A stretch of 64,000 bases of DNA, taken from Methanobacterium bryantii. GTDB lineage: Archaea; Methanobacteriota; Methanobacteria; Methanobacteriales; Methanobacteriaceae. Below the pieces are notes generated by a model. That model worked only from the letters and a program-made list of their open reading frames with translations, was not told where the DNA came from and ran no database searches. Shown here piece after piece: positions 36,485-45,695 of the stretch (position 1 is the first letter of the stretch; each line of letters starts with the position of its first letter). The stretch is taken from positions 1-64,000 of the forward strand of contig NZ_LMVM01000038.1 of the NCBI RefSeq assembly GCF_002287175.1, read 5' to 3'. Made by a program: the position numbers and the translations under genes.

Positions 36485-36832
36485 TTATTCATCATTCTTT
36501 GATTTTAATTCCAATCCAAGTAAAAGTTTTTCCTTGTTAGATAGATCGCCCACAAATCTTCGAAGAGGTGGAGGTAATTCCTTAATTAGAGTTGGAGCTG
36601 CTACTATCTGTCCTTCTTTAGCAAATATTGGCTGCTGGTAAATATCAATAATTTCAAGTTCATATTGATCTTTTAAATTCTCTTCTAAAATTTCCATTAA
36701 ATTTTCAATAGCTCTTCTAGACTTAGGATTAATACCTGCCACAAAAAGACGTAAGATGTATTTATCGCCTTTTTTTTCTGCAGTAAGCGCATTTTCAAAC
36801 TCCTCTAATTTATCAATGACTTTTTTACTCAT
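36485..36832 (-). CDS. kaiB: KaiB family protein 1
   Basis: This 115-residue thioredoxin-like KaiB has the core YILRLFVAGINPKSRRAIENLMEIL, VAAPTLIKELPPPLRRFVGDLSNKEKLLLGLEL. It carries about 20 extra N-terminal residues (KKVIDKLEEFENALTAEKKG) compared with cyanobacterial KaiB. It lies 15 nt after the second kaiB and 18 nt before the kinase gene. KaiB binds the CI ring of KaiC in cyanobacteria after a fold switch. Confidence 0.94.
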   Translation of the reverse strand: MSKKVIDKLEEFENALTAEKKGDKYILRLFVAGINPKSRRAIENLMEILEENLKDQYELEIIDIYQQPIFAKEGQIVAAPTLIKELPPPLRRFVGDLSNKEKLLLGLELKSKNDE

Positions 36833-36847
36833 TATATTACTCCCAAT

Positions 36848-37156
36848 CTACATTTTACATGTTGGACGTATATCCAACCCTACAATGACTTTTTCTTCAT
36901 TTGCAAGTGTACCTATAATCTTTTTAACAGGTTCAGGAAGTTTCCTGACCAGTGTTGGAATGGCAAGAATCTGATCACCCTTAGCAAGCTCCGGATTTTC
37001 GAGTAAGTCTATTATTTCAATACGATATTTACCTTTCAAATGTGTTTCGCAAATTTTTTTTAAATTTGCGAATGCTTCTATTGATTTGGGCGTCTGGCCA
37101 GCGACATACAATCTTAATTCCCAAAATTCAGGACATTCTTCCCTATCCAAATCCAT
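36848..37156 (-). CDS. kaiB: KaiB family protein 2
   Basis: This 102-residue KaiB closely follows the canonical pattern: LRLYVAGQTPKSIEAFANLKKI, IIDLLENPELAKGDQILAIPTLVRKLPEPVKKIIG and VIVGLDI. It is nearer to cyanobacterial KaiB in length and sequence than its neighbour. Its ATG stands one base after the kaiC stop, so translation is coupled and a fixed ratio with KaiC is likely. Confidence 0.95.
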   Translation of the reverse strand: MDLDREECPEFWELRLYVAGQTPKSIEAFANLKKICETHLKGKYRIEIIDLLENPELAKGDQILAIPTLVRKLPEPVKKIIGTLANEEKVIVGLDIRPTCKM

Positions 37157-37157
37157 T

Positions 37158-38864
37158 TTAATCCCTCTTATCAGCTTTTCTCATTCGGGCCATGTCATTT
37201 CGATCATTTTCCAGAACTTCTTCTTTTGATTTTTCCTGTTCAATTATTCTTTCAAGTTCTTCTTCTTCAGCTTCAAATTTAGACTTGATTTCAGCTATTT
37301 GAGTTCCCATTAAGCTGCGCTTAAGTTCAATTTCCCTTTGTTTTCTTTCAATTTCCTGTTTGCGAACTAATTTCTGTGCTTTTTCCATTGCCATTTGTGA
37401 AAGCCGCGCAGAGCCTGTTAAAATCCCTGCAGGCCCCATATAAACATCTTCTAATTCAATTCCATGGTCCGTTAATAAAAATTCCCTCATCTGGTTTGAA
37501 TGAGCCATGCCCCTAGATTTTATAATGTCCAGTGTACGATTTCGCTCACCATTAATTTCTTTTGCCCTTAAATCAATCCATGTGTCCATTAAAGATGAAA
37601 CACCCACATCAGCTTCAACATGCCCTATCACTGAGAGACTTGTAGACATTGAAGTTATTTTATTGTCCTTTAAAAAATCAATTAAACGTATTAACATGGA
37701 TTTAACGTCATTTGGACTTCCTACAGTAATTAAATTAGATATAGGATCAATAACAACGATATCTGGCATAAATTCATTTACCAGTTTATATATAGTTACA
37801 AGGTGTATTTCAAGCCCATAGAGTGTCGGGCGTGCTGCATGAAATTTTAGAAGCCCTTTATCAACCCAGTGTCCAAGATCAATAGCAATTGATTTCATGT
37901 TACGGATAATTTGTTCTGGAGATTCTTCAAAAGCCAAATAAATACATTTTTCTCCCCTTTTACATGCTGCATCTGCAAATTGCGCTGCAAAACTACTTTT
38001 ACCAGTTCCAGCATTTCCAGTAACAAGAATACTGCTGCCCTTATAAAATCCCTTCCCATCCATCATAGCGTCAAGCCGTTCGATACCTGTTGGAATATAT
38101 TCATTAGATACATGATGATCTAGTCCTATAGAAGTAATTGGAAGTACAGTAATTCCCTTTTTGTCAATTAGGAACGGATATTCATTTGTACCATGTGAAG
38201 AGCCCCTGTATTTAACTATTCTGAGATTTCGAGTGGTGATTTTGTTTACAACTGGATTATTGAGCAGCATAACACAATCTGCAACATACTCCTCCAACCC
38301 GTAGCGAGTAAGTGTTTTTTCTCCACTTTCACCAGTTATAACAGCTGTAACTCCCTTATTTTTAAGCCACTGAAATAATCGGCGGAGTTCTGCACGGAGT
38401 AAGGCTTCAGCACTAAATCCTGAAAAAAGAGATTCTACCGTATCTAAAACAATTCTTTTAGCCCCTATAGAATCAATAGCATATCCTAATCTTATAAACA
38501 ATCCTTCTAGATCATATTCTCCTGTTTCTTCAATTTCACTGCGCTCTATATGGACATAATCAAATGAAATTTTATTTTGATCGATAAGGTCATTTAAATC
38601 AGGGTTCATTGAAATAAAATTCTTTTTAAGATCTTCAATAGACTCTTCAAAGGATACAAAAACTCCAGGTTCCCCCATTTCTGCCCCATGAACAATAAAT
38701 TCCATTGCAAAAATGGTCTTACCACAACCTGCAGCACCACAAACTAAAGTGGGACGTCCCTGAGGTAATCCCCCTTCAGTAATATCATCTAAACCCTCAA
38801 TACCCGTAAGAGTTTTTTCAAGTATAGATTCATCACTAGTTAACAGATTTTCCGCGTTTGACAT
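37158..38864 (-). CDS. kaiC: KaiC, double-domain circadian-clock-type ATPase
   Basis: This 568-residue protein has two RecA-like domains, as cyanobacterial KaiC. CI: Walker A GAAGCGKT (43-50) and catalytic E73-E74 in VSFEES. CII: Walker A GNAGTGKS (283-290) and E313-E314 in AFEES. The phospho-site loop aligned to S431/T432 of Synechococcus KaiC reads GVSS, giving S423 and S424, so both hydroxyls are kept; the T426 equivalent is A418. A charged coiled coil (490-568) replaces the short cyanobacterial KaiA-binding tail. It heads the operon kaiC-kaiB-kaiB-kinase. Confidence 0.95.
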   Translation of the reverse strand: MSNAENLLTSDESILEKTLTGIEGLDDITEGGLPQGRPTLVCGAAGCGKTIFAMEFIVHGAEMGEPGVFVSFEESIEDLKKNFISMNPDLNDLIDQNKISFDYVHIERSEIEETGEYDLEGLFIRLGYAIDSIGAKRIVLDTVESLFSGFSAEALLRAELRRLFQWLKNKGVTAVITGESGEKTLTRYGLEEYVADCVMLLNNPVVNKITTRNLRIVKYRGSSHGTNEYPFLIDKKGITVLPITSIGLDHHVSNEYIPTGIERLDAMMDGKGFYKGSSILVTGNAGTGKSSFAAQFADAACKRGEKCIYLAFEESPEQIIRNMKSIAIDLGHWVDKGLLKFHAARPTLYGLEIHLVTIYKLVNEFMPDIVVIDPISNLITVGSPNDVKSMLIRLIDFLKDNKITSMSTSLSVIGHVEADVGVSSLMDTWIDLRAKEINGERNRTLDIIKSRGMAHSNQMREFLLTDHGIELEDVYMGPAGILTGSARLSQMAMEKAQKLVRKQEIERKQREIELKRSLMGTQIAEIKSKFEAEEEELERIIEQEKSKEEVLENDRNDMARMRKADKRD

Positions 38865-38894
38865 TCCATTTACCTCTATTTTTTTCTATAACTA

Positions 38895-38905
38895 CTAAAT
38901 ATAAG
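38895..38905 (-). promoter_or_regulatory. Probable TATA box of the kai operon
   Basis: The minus strand reads CTTATATTTAG about 31-41 nt upstream of the kaiC ATG; a GAGG ribosome binding site lies between. Confidence 0.45.
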
Positions 38906-39764
38906 ATGAATTTTTGAAATATGTATTATTAACCTAAAGAATAACTATCTATGACTGATTGTTCATGTCTATGACACGCGTATGAATTATACTCTCATAA
39001 TAATTTTAATTAATTATATATGAATATCTTTAAAACATGTAATCCACGTTAAATATTTACACAACATGGAAAAATCCCTCAAAAATTCATAGAATTTTTG
39101 GGGCATAGAAAACCGTAGGTTTTCTAATGTTTCTATTTTTCCTTTGAAAAAAACTTGTTTTTTTTCAAACATGTAAAAATCGATGATTTTTACTGTCACA
39201 AATCATTGATTTTTTGAGGGAATTTTTGAGAGATTTTACAACCCCCAAACATAAGAGATTAAAATTAATAATTAATTTATTTTTTTGTATAATATAAATA
39301 TTTATTCACAAATAAATAGAAAAATGTATAAATAATACCCTAAAATTTATTAATCTAAATTTTGGATGAGTAAACTAAATTTGTCTCTTCTAGCTCGATT
39401 TTTAGTTTTAATAATGCAGCAATAACCGTTAATGTATAACTAAATGATTAAACATTTTCTGAGAAATGTCATTGAACTCGACTTGTAAATTTAAATCCCC
39501 ACATTCTCTATTTTAAAGTAACTGATAACTTTTTATCAGGTTTAATAATGCCTATTTTTTAAATAGTAATAATTATATATGTAATATTAATAAAATAATA
39601 TAATAATGCCTTGAATTATCAAAATTTTAGATAAATCTGGAGTTATTCATTGACCTTAAAATTATACTTTTATTGGATTAATCAAAGGTTAATAAGTAAG
39701 AGAAGTCATTAAATGTTTGATTAACTCTGAAAGTAGTTCCAGAATTTGTTTATAGAATAAAGGG
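38906..39764. repeat. Intergenic region with nested hairpin mosaic
   Basis: Hairpins at 39080-39100 (CAAAAATTC), 39107-39125 (AGAAAACC), 39144-39168 (TTGAAAAAAAC) and 39173-39193 (GTAAAAATC) are enclosed by an outer pair, CCCTCAAAAA (39076-39085) with TTTTTGAGGG (39211-39220). A 61-codon minus-strand frame through it is not a gene. The rest is AT-rich, with the promoter of the next gene near its end. Confidence 0.75.
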
Positions 39765-40316
39765 GTGAATAAAATCAGAAAATTAAGTAGAAATGGTAAA
39801 ATTGCTATTGCAAGTTTATGCATTATAGTACTTGTTATGGCAATAGGAATCTATGGAATAACTAACAATAATCCGAACACAATCCAATCTGTTGCTACAG
39901 ATACACAACCCCAGACCAACGGCACTTCCTCAGCCAAAGCCACATCCGACTACACTACCAAAGTTGACAGTATAAGTAAAAATGCAAATAATGCTTTAAA
40001 TGATTCATATACCATACTTGAGAAATATGCAAACGGAGCAATAGATCAAGATACTGCTGTTTCACGACTTCAAAAGGATAAAGCTAGCTTGAATAATGCA
40101 CTTACAGAAATTCAAAGTTTAACTCCACCGCAAAACCTGCAAAATTTCCATAATTTGTTAATATCAGGATTTCAAGATCTTAATCAAGCATTAACACTTG
40201 AAATCAACGGGTTGCAAAATAACAATGCAGATGATCTGCAAAGCGCCGCAGACTTAACAGATAGTGCAATTTCAAAGTTCAAACAAGCAAAACAAGAAAC
40301 TAACCAAACGGCTTAG
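39765..40316 (+). CDS. Membrane-anchored extracellular helical protein, unknown
   Basis: This 183-residue protein has an N-terminal membrane helix (residues ~13-32, IAIASLCIIVLVMAIGIYGI), a Ser/Thr/Gln-rich linker, and a helical domain from ~62 (DYTTKVDSISKNANNALNDSYTILEKY) to the end with a PPQNLQNFHNLL turn. The start is GTG inside AGGGGTGA. It may be a cell-surface or lipoprotein-like sensor part. No family recognised. Confidence 0.7.
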   Translation: MNKIRKLSRNGKIAIASLCIIVLVMAIGIYGITNNNPNTIQSVATDTQPQTNGTSSAKATSDYTTKVDSISKNANNALNDSYTILEKYANGAIDQDTAVSRLQKDKASLNNALTEIQSLTPPQNLQNFHNLLISGFQDLNQALTLEINGLQNNNADDLQSAADLTDSAISKFKQAKQETNQTA

Positions 40317-40546
40317 TCTTCCTTCTTTTTATATTTAATTTTTTTAATTTTAATTTTTAAATAATCTACAAAACTAGTCTTACTGACCTTGTAACAGAAT
40401 ATCCCGAAGATAATTATTTATTTCTATTAAATTTTTGAAAATATCGATGAATTTTTTTAGAAAAGTTTAAATCAAACATCTTCTAATTTACTAATATACA
40501 AATTTTTTTCTAACAAAATGTATCTAAAACCGAAAGCTTTATAAGT

Positions 40547-40566
40547 ATATAAGTATATACTTATAT
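40547..40566. promoter_or_regulatory. 20-bp perfect palindrome at the ArsR-type regulator start
   Basis: ATATAAGTAT followed by ATACTTATAT is a perfect palindrome ending three bases before the ATG. A TATA-like TTTATAAG lies at about 40539-40546, so the mRNA is probably leaderless and the palindrome would cover the transcription start. This is the usual position of a self-binding operator. Confidence 0.6.
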
Positions 40567-40569
40567 AAT

Positions 40570-40917
40570 ATGTTGAGGATAAATTCTGAACACACCTCAG
40601 ACTTATCAGAAGAACTGGAAGAATTGTTCAAAGCGCTCGGAAATGTTAACCGGCTGATGTTAATCTATAAATTAGCATCCGGCGAAATGGAGAAGGTTAG
40701 TGTTACTGAAATGGCAAAGATAACGGGTTTGACCCAACCAGCTGCTTCACAACATCTTAAGATACTAAAAACTGCGAAGATCCTCAACGCAACAAAACAG
40801 GGTAACTATATATATTACACATTCAACAGGAGTGCCCTTATAAATCACAAAGAAAAAATTGATTTTTTATTTGGTTGCCTTTTTTTAAAGTGCAACAAAT
40901 CAGGAAAGCGCGAATAA
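40570..40917 (+). CDS. ArsR-family winged-helix transcriptional regulator
   Basis: This 115-residue repressor has the ArsR pattern LEELFKALGNVNRLMLIYKLASGE, then the recognition helix in VTEMAKITGLTQPAASQHLKILKTAKI and the wing GNYIYYTFNRSAL. One Cys pair (FGCLFLKC) near the C-terminus could bind metal or sense redox, but this is not proven. No ribosome binding site precedes the ATG. The adjacent Lon gene is a possible target. Confidence 0.9.
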   Translation: MLRINSEHTSDLSEELEELFKALGNVNRLMLIYKLASGEMEKVSVTEMAKITGLTQPAASQHLKILKTAKILNATKQGNYIYYTFNRSALINHKEKIDFLFGCLFLKCNKSGKRE

Positions 40918-41045
40918 CATTTATCCATTATCAAATTTGCGCAGTAGATATTAAATTAACATAATTACAAAATCAAGGAAAGTAAAACAATAATTAAAGC
41001 CTAATTTGGCCTTAAAAAAGGAATTACCTACCCTTGAGTGATATC

Positions 41046-43424
41046 ATGACAGAAATGAACATCAACAAAGAATTGTCTGTACTGGTTATACCAAACACAG
41101 TTTATTTAAATAGGACTGATATAACCTTAAAAATTAGTAAAAAAATTGGTAGCGAAATCTACAAGCGAGTTGCAGCAGATGACTTCTATGGAATTGCACT
41201 TGCTGTCCGTGAAGGAAGTACTGAAGGACTGTACAGCGAAGAAGACTTCTACCAAGTAGGTACATTGATTAAAATTCAAAATGCCAAAGCGATGAAAGAT
41301 TTCTATCAAATTAAAATGGAAATCGTTGAAAGAGTAGAAGTAGATGAACTAATTCCTGAAGGTACAAATTACAGGGCAACCTACAGGTTAATTCCAGATA
41401 TAATGGACTTAGATCCAGAAGATGAAGAAGATATACTCAAACACATCAAATATCTGGTTTCTGAAATAAGTGAAAACTTCAAAGGCTCAAAAACATATGT
41501 TGAGCAGGTAAATAAATTAGATGATATAACCAAAATCATAGCCTATGTTTTCCCCTACATGAGAATATCTCTTGAAGAAAAACAGGCCTTACTTGAAATA
41601 AGATCATTAAAAGAAAAGAGCTTAAAGTTCTTAGACATTTTAATTGGACAAAAAGAAGCAGTTAAGTTCCAGATGGAAATGGCTGCAAAGTTCAATGAAG
41701 AAATGAGCAAAAGAAACAGAGAAAACATGCTCAAAGAGCAGCTTAGAGCCATACAAGAAGAACTTGACGATGTAGAAGGCGGAAGCGGTAAAAAAGATTA
41801 CAGGCAGTTAATCGAAGAAGCAGACATGCCTGAAGATGTCAAAGAAGTATCTCTTGAAGAACTGGCTAAACTTGAAAGACAGGGCCCTCACAGCTCAGAA
41901 GAAAACGTCATAAGAAACTACCTTGACCTGCTTGTCGCCCTTCCATGGGGTAAAAGCAAGATCAAAGATATTGACATAGAAGCTGCAAGGAAACTCTTAA
42001 ATGAACAGCACTACGGACTTGAAAAAGTTAAAGACAGGATCATTCAGCACCTCACAGTAATGAAATTAAAACAGAACAAACAGGGATCCATTTTATTACT
42101 TGCAGGACCTCCAGGAACTGGTAAAACCAGTTTAGGTAAAAGCATTGCTGAAGCTTTAGGACGTAAATATGTTAGAATCAGCCTTGGTGGTGTTAAAGAC
42201 GAATCTGAAATCAGAGGTCACAGAAGAACCTATCTCGGAGCTTTACCTGGTAGAATTATCCAGGGAATGAAACGCGCAGGTGAAAGAAACCCCGTATTCA
42301 TCTTAGATGAAGTGGATAAAATAAGAGCAGGAATAAACGGTGACCCGGAAAGCGCATTACTGGAAGTATTAGATCCAGAACAAAATGACACTTTCTCAGA
42401 CCACTACTTAGAAGTGCCTTACGACTTATCAGATGTATTCTTCATTGCAACAGCAAACTCACTCAGAGATATTCCAGGACCGCTCAGGGACCGTATGGAA
42501 ATCATAGAAGTCGGCAGCTATACCAGCCACGAGAAATTCCATATTGCTAAAAATCATTTGATCGGAGAGGTACTGGAAGATCACGGTTTAGATGACACCC
42601 AACTTCAAATCGAGGACGAAGCTTTAAAAACAATCATTGAAAAATACACCAGAGAAGCTGGTGTAAGGGGACTTAAACGTCAATTATCTGCAGTTGCAAG
42701 GGTAACATCAGAGAAAGTTGTACTTGGTACAGTTGATTTACCTTACGTTGTTAAATCTGACATGTTATACGACATATTAGGGCATGAACTTATCGCACAG
42801 CAGCAGGCAGGTAAAAACAACCCTCCAGGAGTTGTAACAGGGCTCGCATGGACTCCAGTAGGTGGTGACATCCTGTTCATCGAAGGTGCTTTCATGCCAG
42901 GTAATGGAAAATTAACTCTTACAGGTCAATTAGGTGATGTAATGAAAGAATCCGCTAAGATCTCTCAAAGCCTGATCCGCTCAAGACTTGCATTCCACTT
43001 AGAAGGTATTGAGTTTGACAAAAAAGACTTACACATCCATGTTCCTTCAGGGGCAATTCCAAAAGATGGACCATCTGCAGGTGTAGCATTACTAACCACC
43101 ATTGCATCACTTGTAACAGGCCGTAAAGTTGACCCTAAACTGGCAATGACAGGTGAAATTTCACTTAGAGGTGCAGTACTTCCAGTAGGTGGAATTAAAG
43201 AGAAGGTACTTGCAGCCCATCGTGCCGGAATAAACAGAATTATCTTACCAAATGATAATGAAAACGATTTAGATGATATTCCACAGGACGTTAAAGATGA
43301 TATAAAATTCATCTTCGCTGAAACAGTGGAAGACGTCATAAGTGAAACCATTGGTATTGAACTTCCAAAACCAGTGATGTACAGCATGACATCAAATCAG
43401 ATAACAGGTGGAGCTGGAGCTTAA
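41046..43424 (+). CDS. lon: ATP-dependent protease Lon, bacterial type (LonA)
   Basis: This 792-residue soluble protease has the N-terminal Lon substrate-binding domain (LSVLVIPNTVYLNRTDITLKI), coiled-coil linker, AAA+ module with Walker A GPPGTGKTS and Walker B PVFILDEVDK, and the Ser-Lys protease domain with S677 in DGPSAGVA and K720 in GGIKEK. Archaea normally have the membrane-anchored LonB; this protein has no membrane helix and is bacterial in design, so acquisition from bacteria is likely. The ATG after GTGAT was chosen over an in-frame TTG 12 bases earlier. Confidence 0.93.
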   Translation: MTEMNINKELSVLVIPNTVYLNRTDITLKISKKIGSEIYKRVAADDFYGIALAVREGSTEGLYSEEDFYQVGTLIKIQNAKAMKDFYQIKMEIVERVEVDELIPEGTNYRATYRLIPDIMDLDPEDEEDILKHIKYLVSEISENFKGSKTYVEQVNKLDDITKIIAYVFPYMRISLEEKQALLEIRSLKEKSLKFLDILIGQKEAVKFQMEMAAKFNEEMSKRNRENMLKEQLRAIQEELDDVEGGSGKKDYRQLIEEADMPEDVKEVSLEELAKLERQGPHSSEENVIRNYLDLLVALPWGKSKIKDIDIEAARKLLNEQHYGLEKVKDRIIQHLTVMKLKQNKQGSILLLAGPPGTGKTSLGKSIAEALGRKYVRISLGGVKDESEIRGHRRTYLGALPGRIIQGMKRAGERNPVFILDEVDKIRAGINGDPESALLEVLDPEQNDTFSDHYLEVPYDLSDVFFIATANSLRDIPGPLRDRMEIIEVGSYTSHEKFHIAKNHLIGEVLEDHGLDDTQLQIEDEALKTIIEKYTREAGVRGLKRQLSAVARVTSEKVVLGTVDLPYVVKSDMLYDILGHELIAQQQAGKNNPPGVVTGLAWTPVGGDILFIEGAFMPGNGKLTLTGQLGDVMKESAKISQSLIRSRLAFHLEGIEFDKKDLHIHVPSGAIPKDGPSAGVALLTTIASLVTGRKVDPKLAMTGEISLRGAVLPVGGIKEKVLAAHRAGINRIILPNDNENDLDDIPQDVKDDIKFIFAETVEDVISETIGIELPKPVMYSMTSNQITGGAGA

Positions 43425-44143
43425 TTCTCCAAGCTTCCATTAAATTGACCAAAAAATTCCCTATCCTGCATTAACTTATTTCAGGAAAAATCTATGATTT
43501 TTCTGTAGTATTTACCTCCAAAATCAAAATTTATATTTGCAGGATAGGGATCCTCCTCACTCAAACACAAGTGTTTGAGGGTTAAAATATATTCACTTTT
43601 ATTTTTTTTATTTCCCTATTCAACCAAAATTAACGCATACATAATTCACCTCCAAGTTGGATAGGGTATTTTTTTCTATATGAAATTTTAATTTAACAAT
43701 AAAAAAGTTATATCTTTATTGATTAATTCAGAACAAATTTTTCTTTCGTTATGTTTTATTTAAAGACCATTTATTTAATATTTAAACTTTAGACATTATG
43801 AAATATTTATTTTCGTTAATTGCCCATAAATGGTTAGCTGCATGTATATGTCCTGCTTTATTTATGCTAATTTTAAAGAATTTTGAATTTTGGATCGACT
43901 TTAAATTTTTACTCTAATTTTTCAGGCAGGATATTTTAAGTTTTTTTATATTCACATTGAAGTTGTTATACTGCAAAGATTGAACTTTAGATTAGTTAAC
44001 TCTCTAAATTTTATTTTTATATCTGATAAAAGTCACCAAAATAGAAAATAATATTAATTATAATATAATTAATACTATTAGGGGTACTCACTTAAAAAAA
44101 TATCTTTAATTTGAGATGCTCCTAAATTCTGGAGGATATCTAA
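43425..44143. repeat. Hairpin cluster downstream of lon and promoter region of a zinc-ribbon gene
   Basis: An outer stem TCCCTATCCTGCA (43458-43470) with TGCAGGATAGGGA (43538-43550) encloses a small hairpin (43485-43503, GAAAAATC). A further stem CTCAAACAC/GTGTTTGAG (43560-43579) is followed by T-rich sequence and may end the lon transcript. Related CCCTATTCAA and GGATAGGG pieces follow to 43670. The rest is AT-rich without an ORF. Confidence 0.65.
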
Positions 44144-44323
44144 ATGGTTAATAAAGGGGAATGGATCATAAAGTGCGATAATTGTCAAAAAGAATATGAT
44201 ATTGCAAAAGATGCTCCTGCACGATTAGAAGAAGTATATGGAGAAAAAAGATTAGTTCTGGAGTTTAGACCTGAATGTCCCTATTGTAACACATATAACT
44301 CACGCATAGCAGTAAAGCGATAA
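44144..44323 (+). CDS. Small zinc-ribbon protein
   Basis: This 59-residue protein has C-x-x-C at both ends: IIKCDNCQKEYDI near residue 11 and PECPYCNTYNSR near residue 45, separated by a charged helix-like middle. A GGAGG ribosome binding site stands eight bases before the ATG. It is monocistronic. No named family recognised. Confidence 0.8.
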   Translation: MVNKGEWIIKCDNCQKEYDIAKDAPARLEEVYGEKRLVLEFRPECPYCNTYNSRIAVKR

Positions 44324-44571
44324 TTCAGATATTGCACATTTAATACAAAACTTCACTAATTTCACCAAAAAAATCTTAAAAATTTATGAATTTTTTAAAA
44401 TTATGCACTTAAAAAGAGAAACTCCTTTGAATTTAAAAATAAAGGCTGCAGAAAACATTGAAAAAATTAGATAATATTTTGTGGTTCAAGTACGACATTT
44501 AAATATACTACACAAAATTTAAGAATAATTTTACAAATATCTGATGATTTCTACAGAGCCAAAGTAAAGAA

Positions 44572-45402
44572 TTAAATTAAAGGATCAGGCAACTTAGCAT
44601 CAGGTTTATCCTTTAATCCACCTATTTTTTCAATTCTTATTTTTAAAAAGTGTTCTCCATCTTTTGAAGCCCCATAGATTGGTATAGAGGCACCTGCAGT
44701 AAAAATTTCTCTCCCTTCACCAACTTCTCTTATATATTTTGAAGCACAACCAGTTACAACATCTGCATAATCAAACAGCTCTTCAGCTTCTTCTTTAGAC
44801 ATTTCAGTTACATGGGCAGCAAATATGTAAATATTAACCCCTTCATGTTCTTTTTCAATTTCTCGGAGTGTTTTTGCATCCTCTGCAGATATAACCGAAA
44901 CTGCTATTTTTTTGTGGCCCATCTCAACAGCCTTTAGTACACCTTTAATCTGGTTAATTTCAGCAGTTTCAGGATTAAGAACATTTTCAGGCCCTACCTT
45001 AACAATGATTTTTTCAATAGGTGATGTGCTTAAAAATGCAGATATTCTGCCAGCCATACCCTGAACAAACTCAGGATCCTCAACGACGGTAGTTCCACAT
45101 CCTTCGCTTACAATAACCGCGCAGTCAATTATACCTTCATCAAGAAGAGTTCCCAGTGTTTCAGATACTCCAAACGATAAAAAATCTTTCATACGTAATT
45201 TTCGTTCGGAAGTACACATTCCAAAATCTTTGATTCTAAATTCTATATTTTCTTTTACGGCCTCCGGTGTAATCTCTTTGATTCCTCTGTATTTATCAAA
45301 AAGGGGGCAGTAATTGATTTTTGGTTCTCCAACTTCCACCACTTTGCCATCTCTTACTACAACCCTTGCTTTTCCAAGCGCTTCTATTACATGTTCATCC
45401 AT
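44572..45402 (-). CDS. Methanogenesis marker protein 8 (DUF2099)
   Basis: This 276-residue protein belongs to a family found in essentially all methanogens, hence the name; its biochemical role is not known to me. Typical segments are NYCPLFDKYRGIKEIT, SFGVSETLGTLLDEG, AVIVSEGCGTTVV and TAGASIPIYGAS. Cysteines in NYCPLF, GMCTS, SEGCGT and TGCAS suggest metal or Fe-S binding. Its presence supports a methanogen source. Confidence 0.92.
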   Translation of the reverse strand: MDEHVIEALGKARVVVRDGKVVEVGEPKINYCPLFDKYRGIKEITPEAVKENIEFRIKDFGMCTSERKLRMKDFLSFGVSETLGTLLDEGIIDCAVIVSEGCGTTVVEDPEFVQGMAGRISAFLSTSPIEKIIVKVGPENVLNPETAEINQIKGVLKAVEMGHKKIAVSVISAEDAKTLREIEKEHEGVNIYIFAAHVTEMSKEEAEELFDYADVVTGCASKYIREVGEGREIFTAGASIPIYGASKDGEHFLKIRIEKIGGLKDKPDAKLPDPLI

Positions 45403-45659
45403 TGCTATCCCTCATTTTAATGATTAATTTGTAATCTCACAGAGGAAATATATAACATTTTCATATCTATTAATCATGGTTAATTATTGAGTTTTATAAT
45501 CATTTAAAGCACAAAATAACTTAATGGAAAGATACTGACCATAATATCGTTACTAAAATATTTAATTCGTTAAATTAACTTTAGCCAAACATATCCAAAT
45601 CATTAACCAGCAATCTATTAAAAAATCAACTCCAATTAATAACTATATTTTTATACTAC

Positions 45660-45679
45660 CACTATACTATAGTATAGTG
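45660..45679. promoter_or_regulatory. 20-bp perfect palindrome before the RHH regulator
   Basis: CACTATACTA followed by TAGTATAGTG is a perfect palindrome just upstream of the AGGAGGGG ribosome binding site and 16 bases before the ATG; a TATA-like ATATTTTTATAC lies directly upstream. Probable autoregulatory operator. Confidence 0.65.
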
Positions 45680-45695
45680 TAGGAGGGGATCTGTT

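Noticed and set aside
39014..39199. 61-codon minus-strand frame near 39.1 kb
   Set aside because: It lies wholly in the hairpin mosaic; codons reflect the palindromes.
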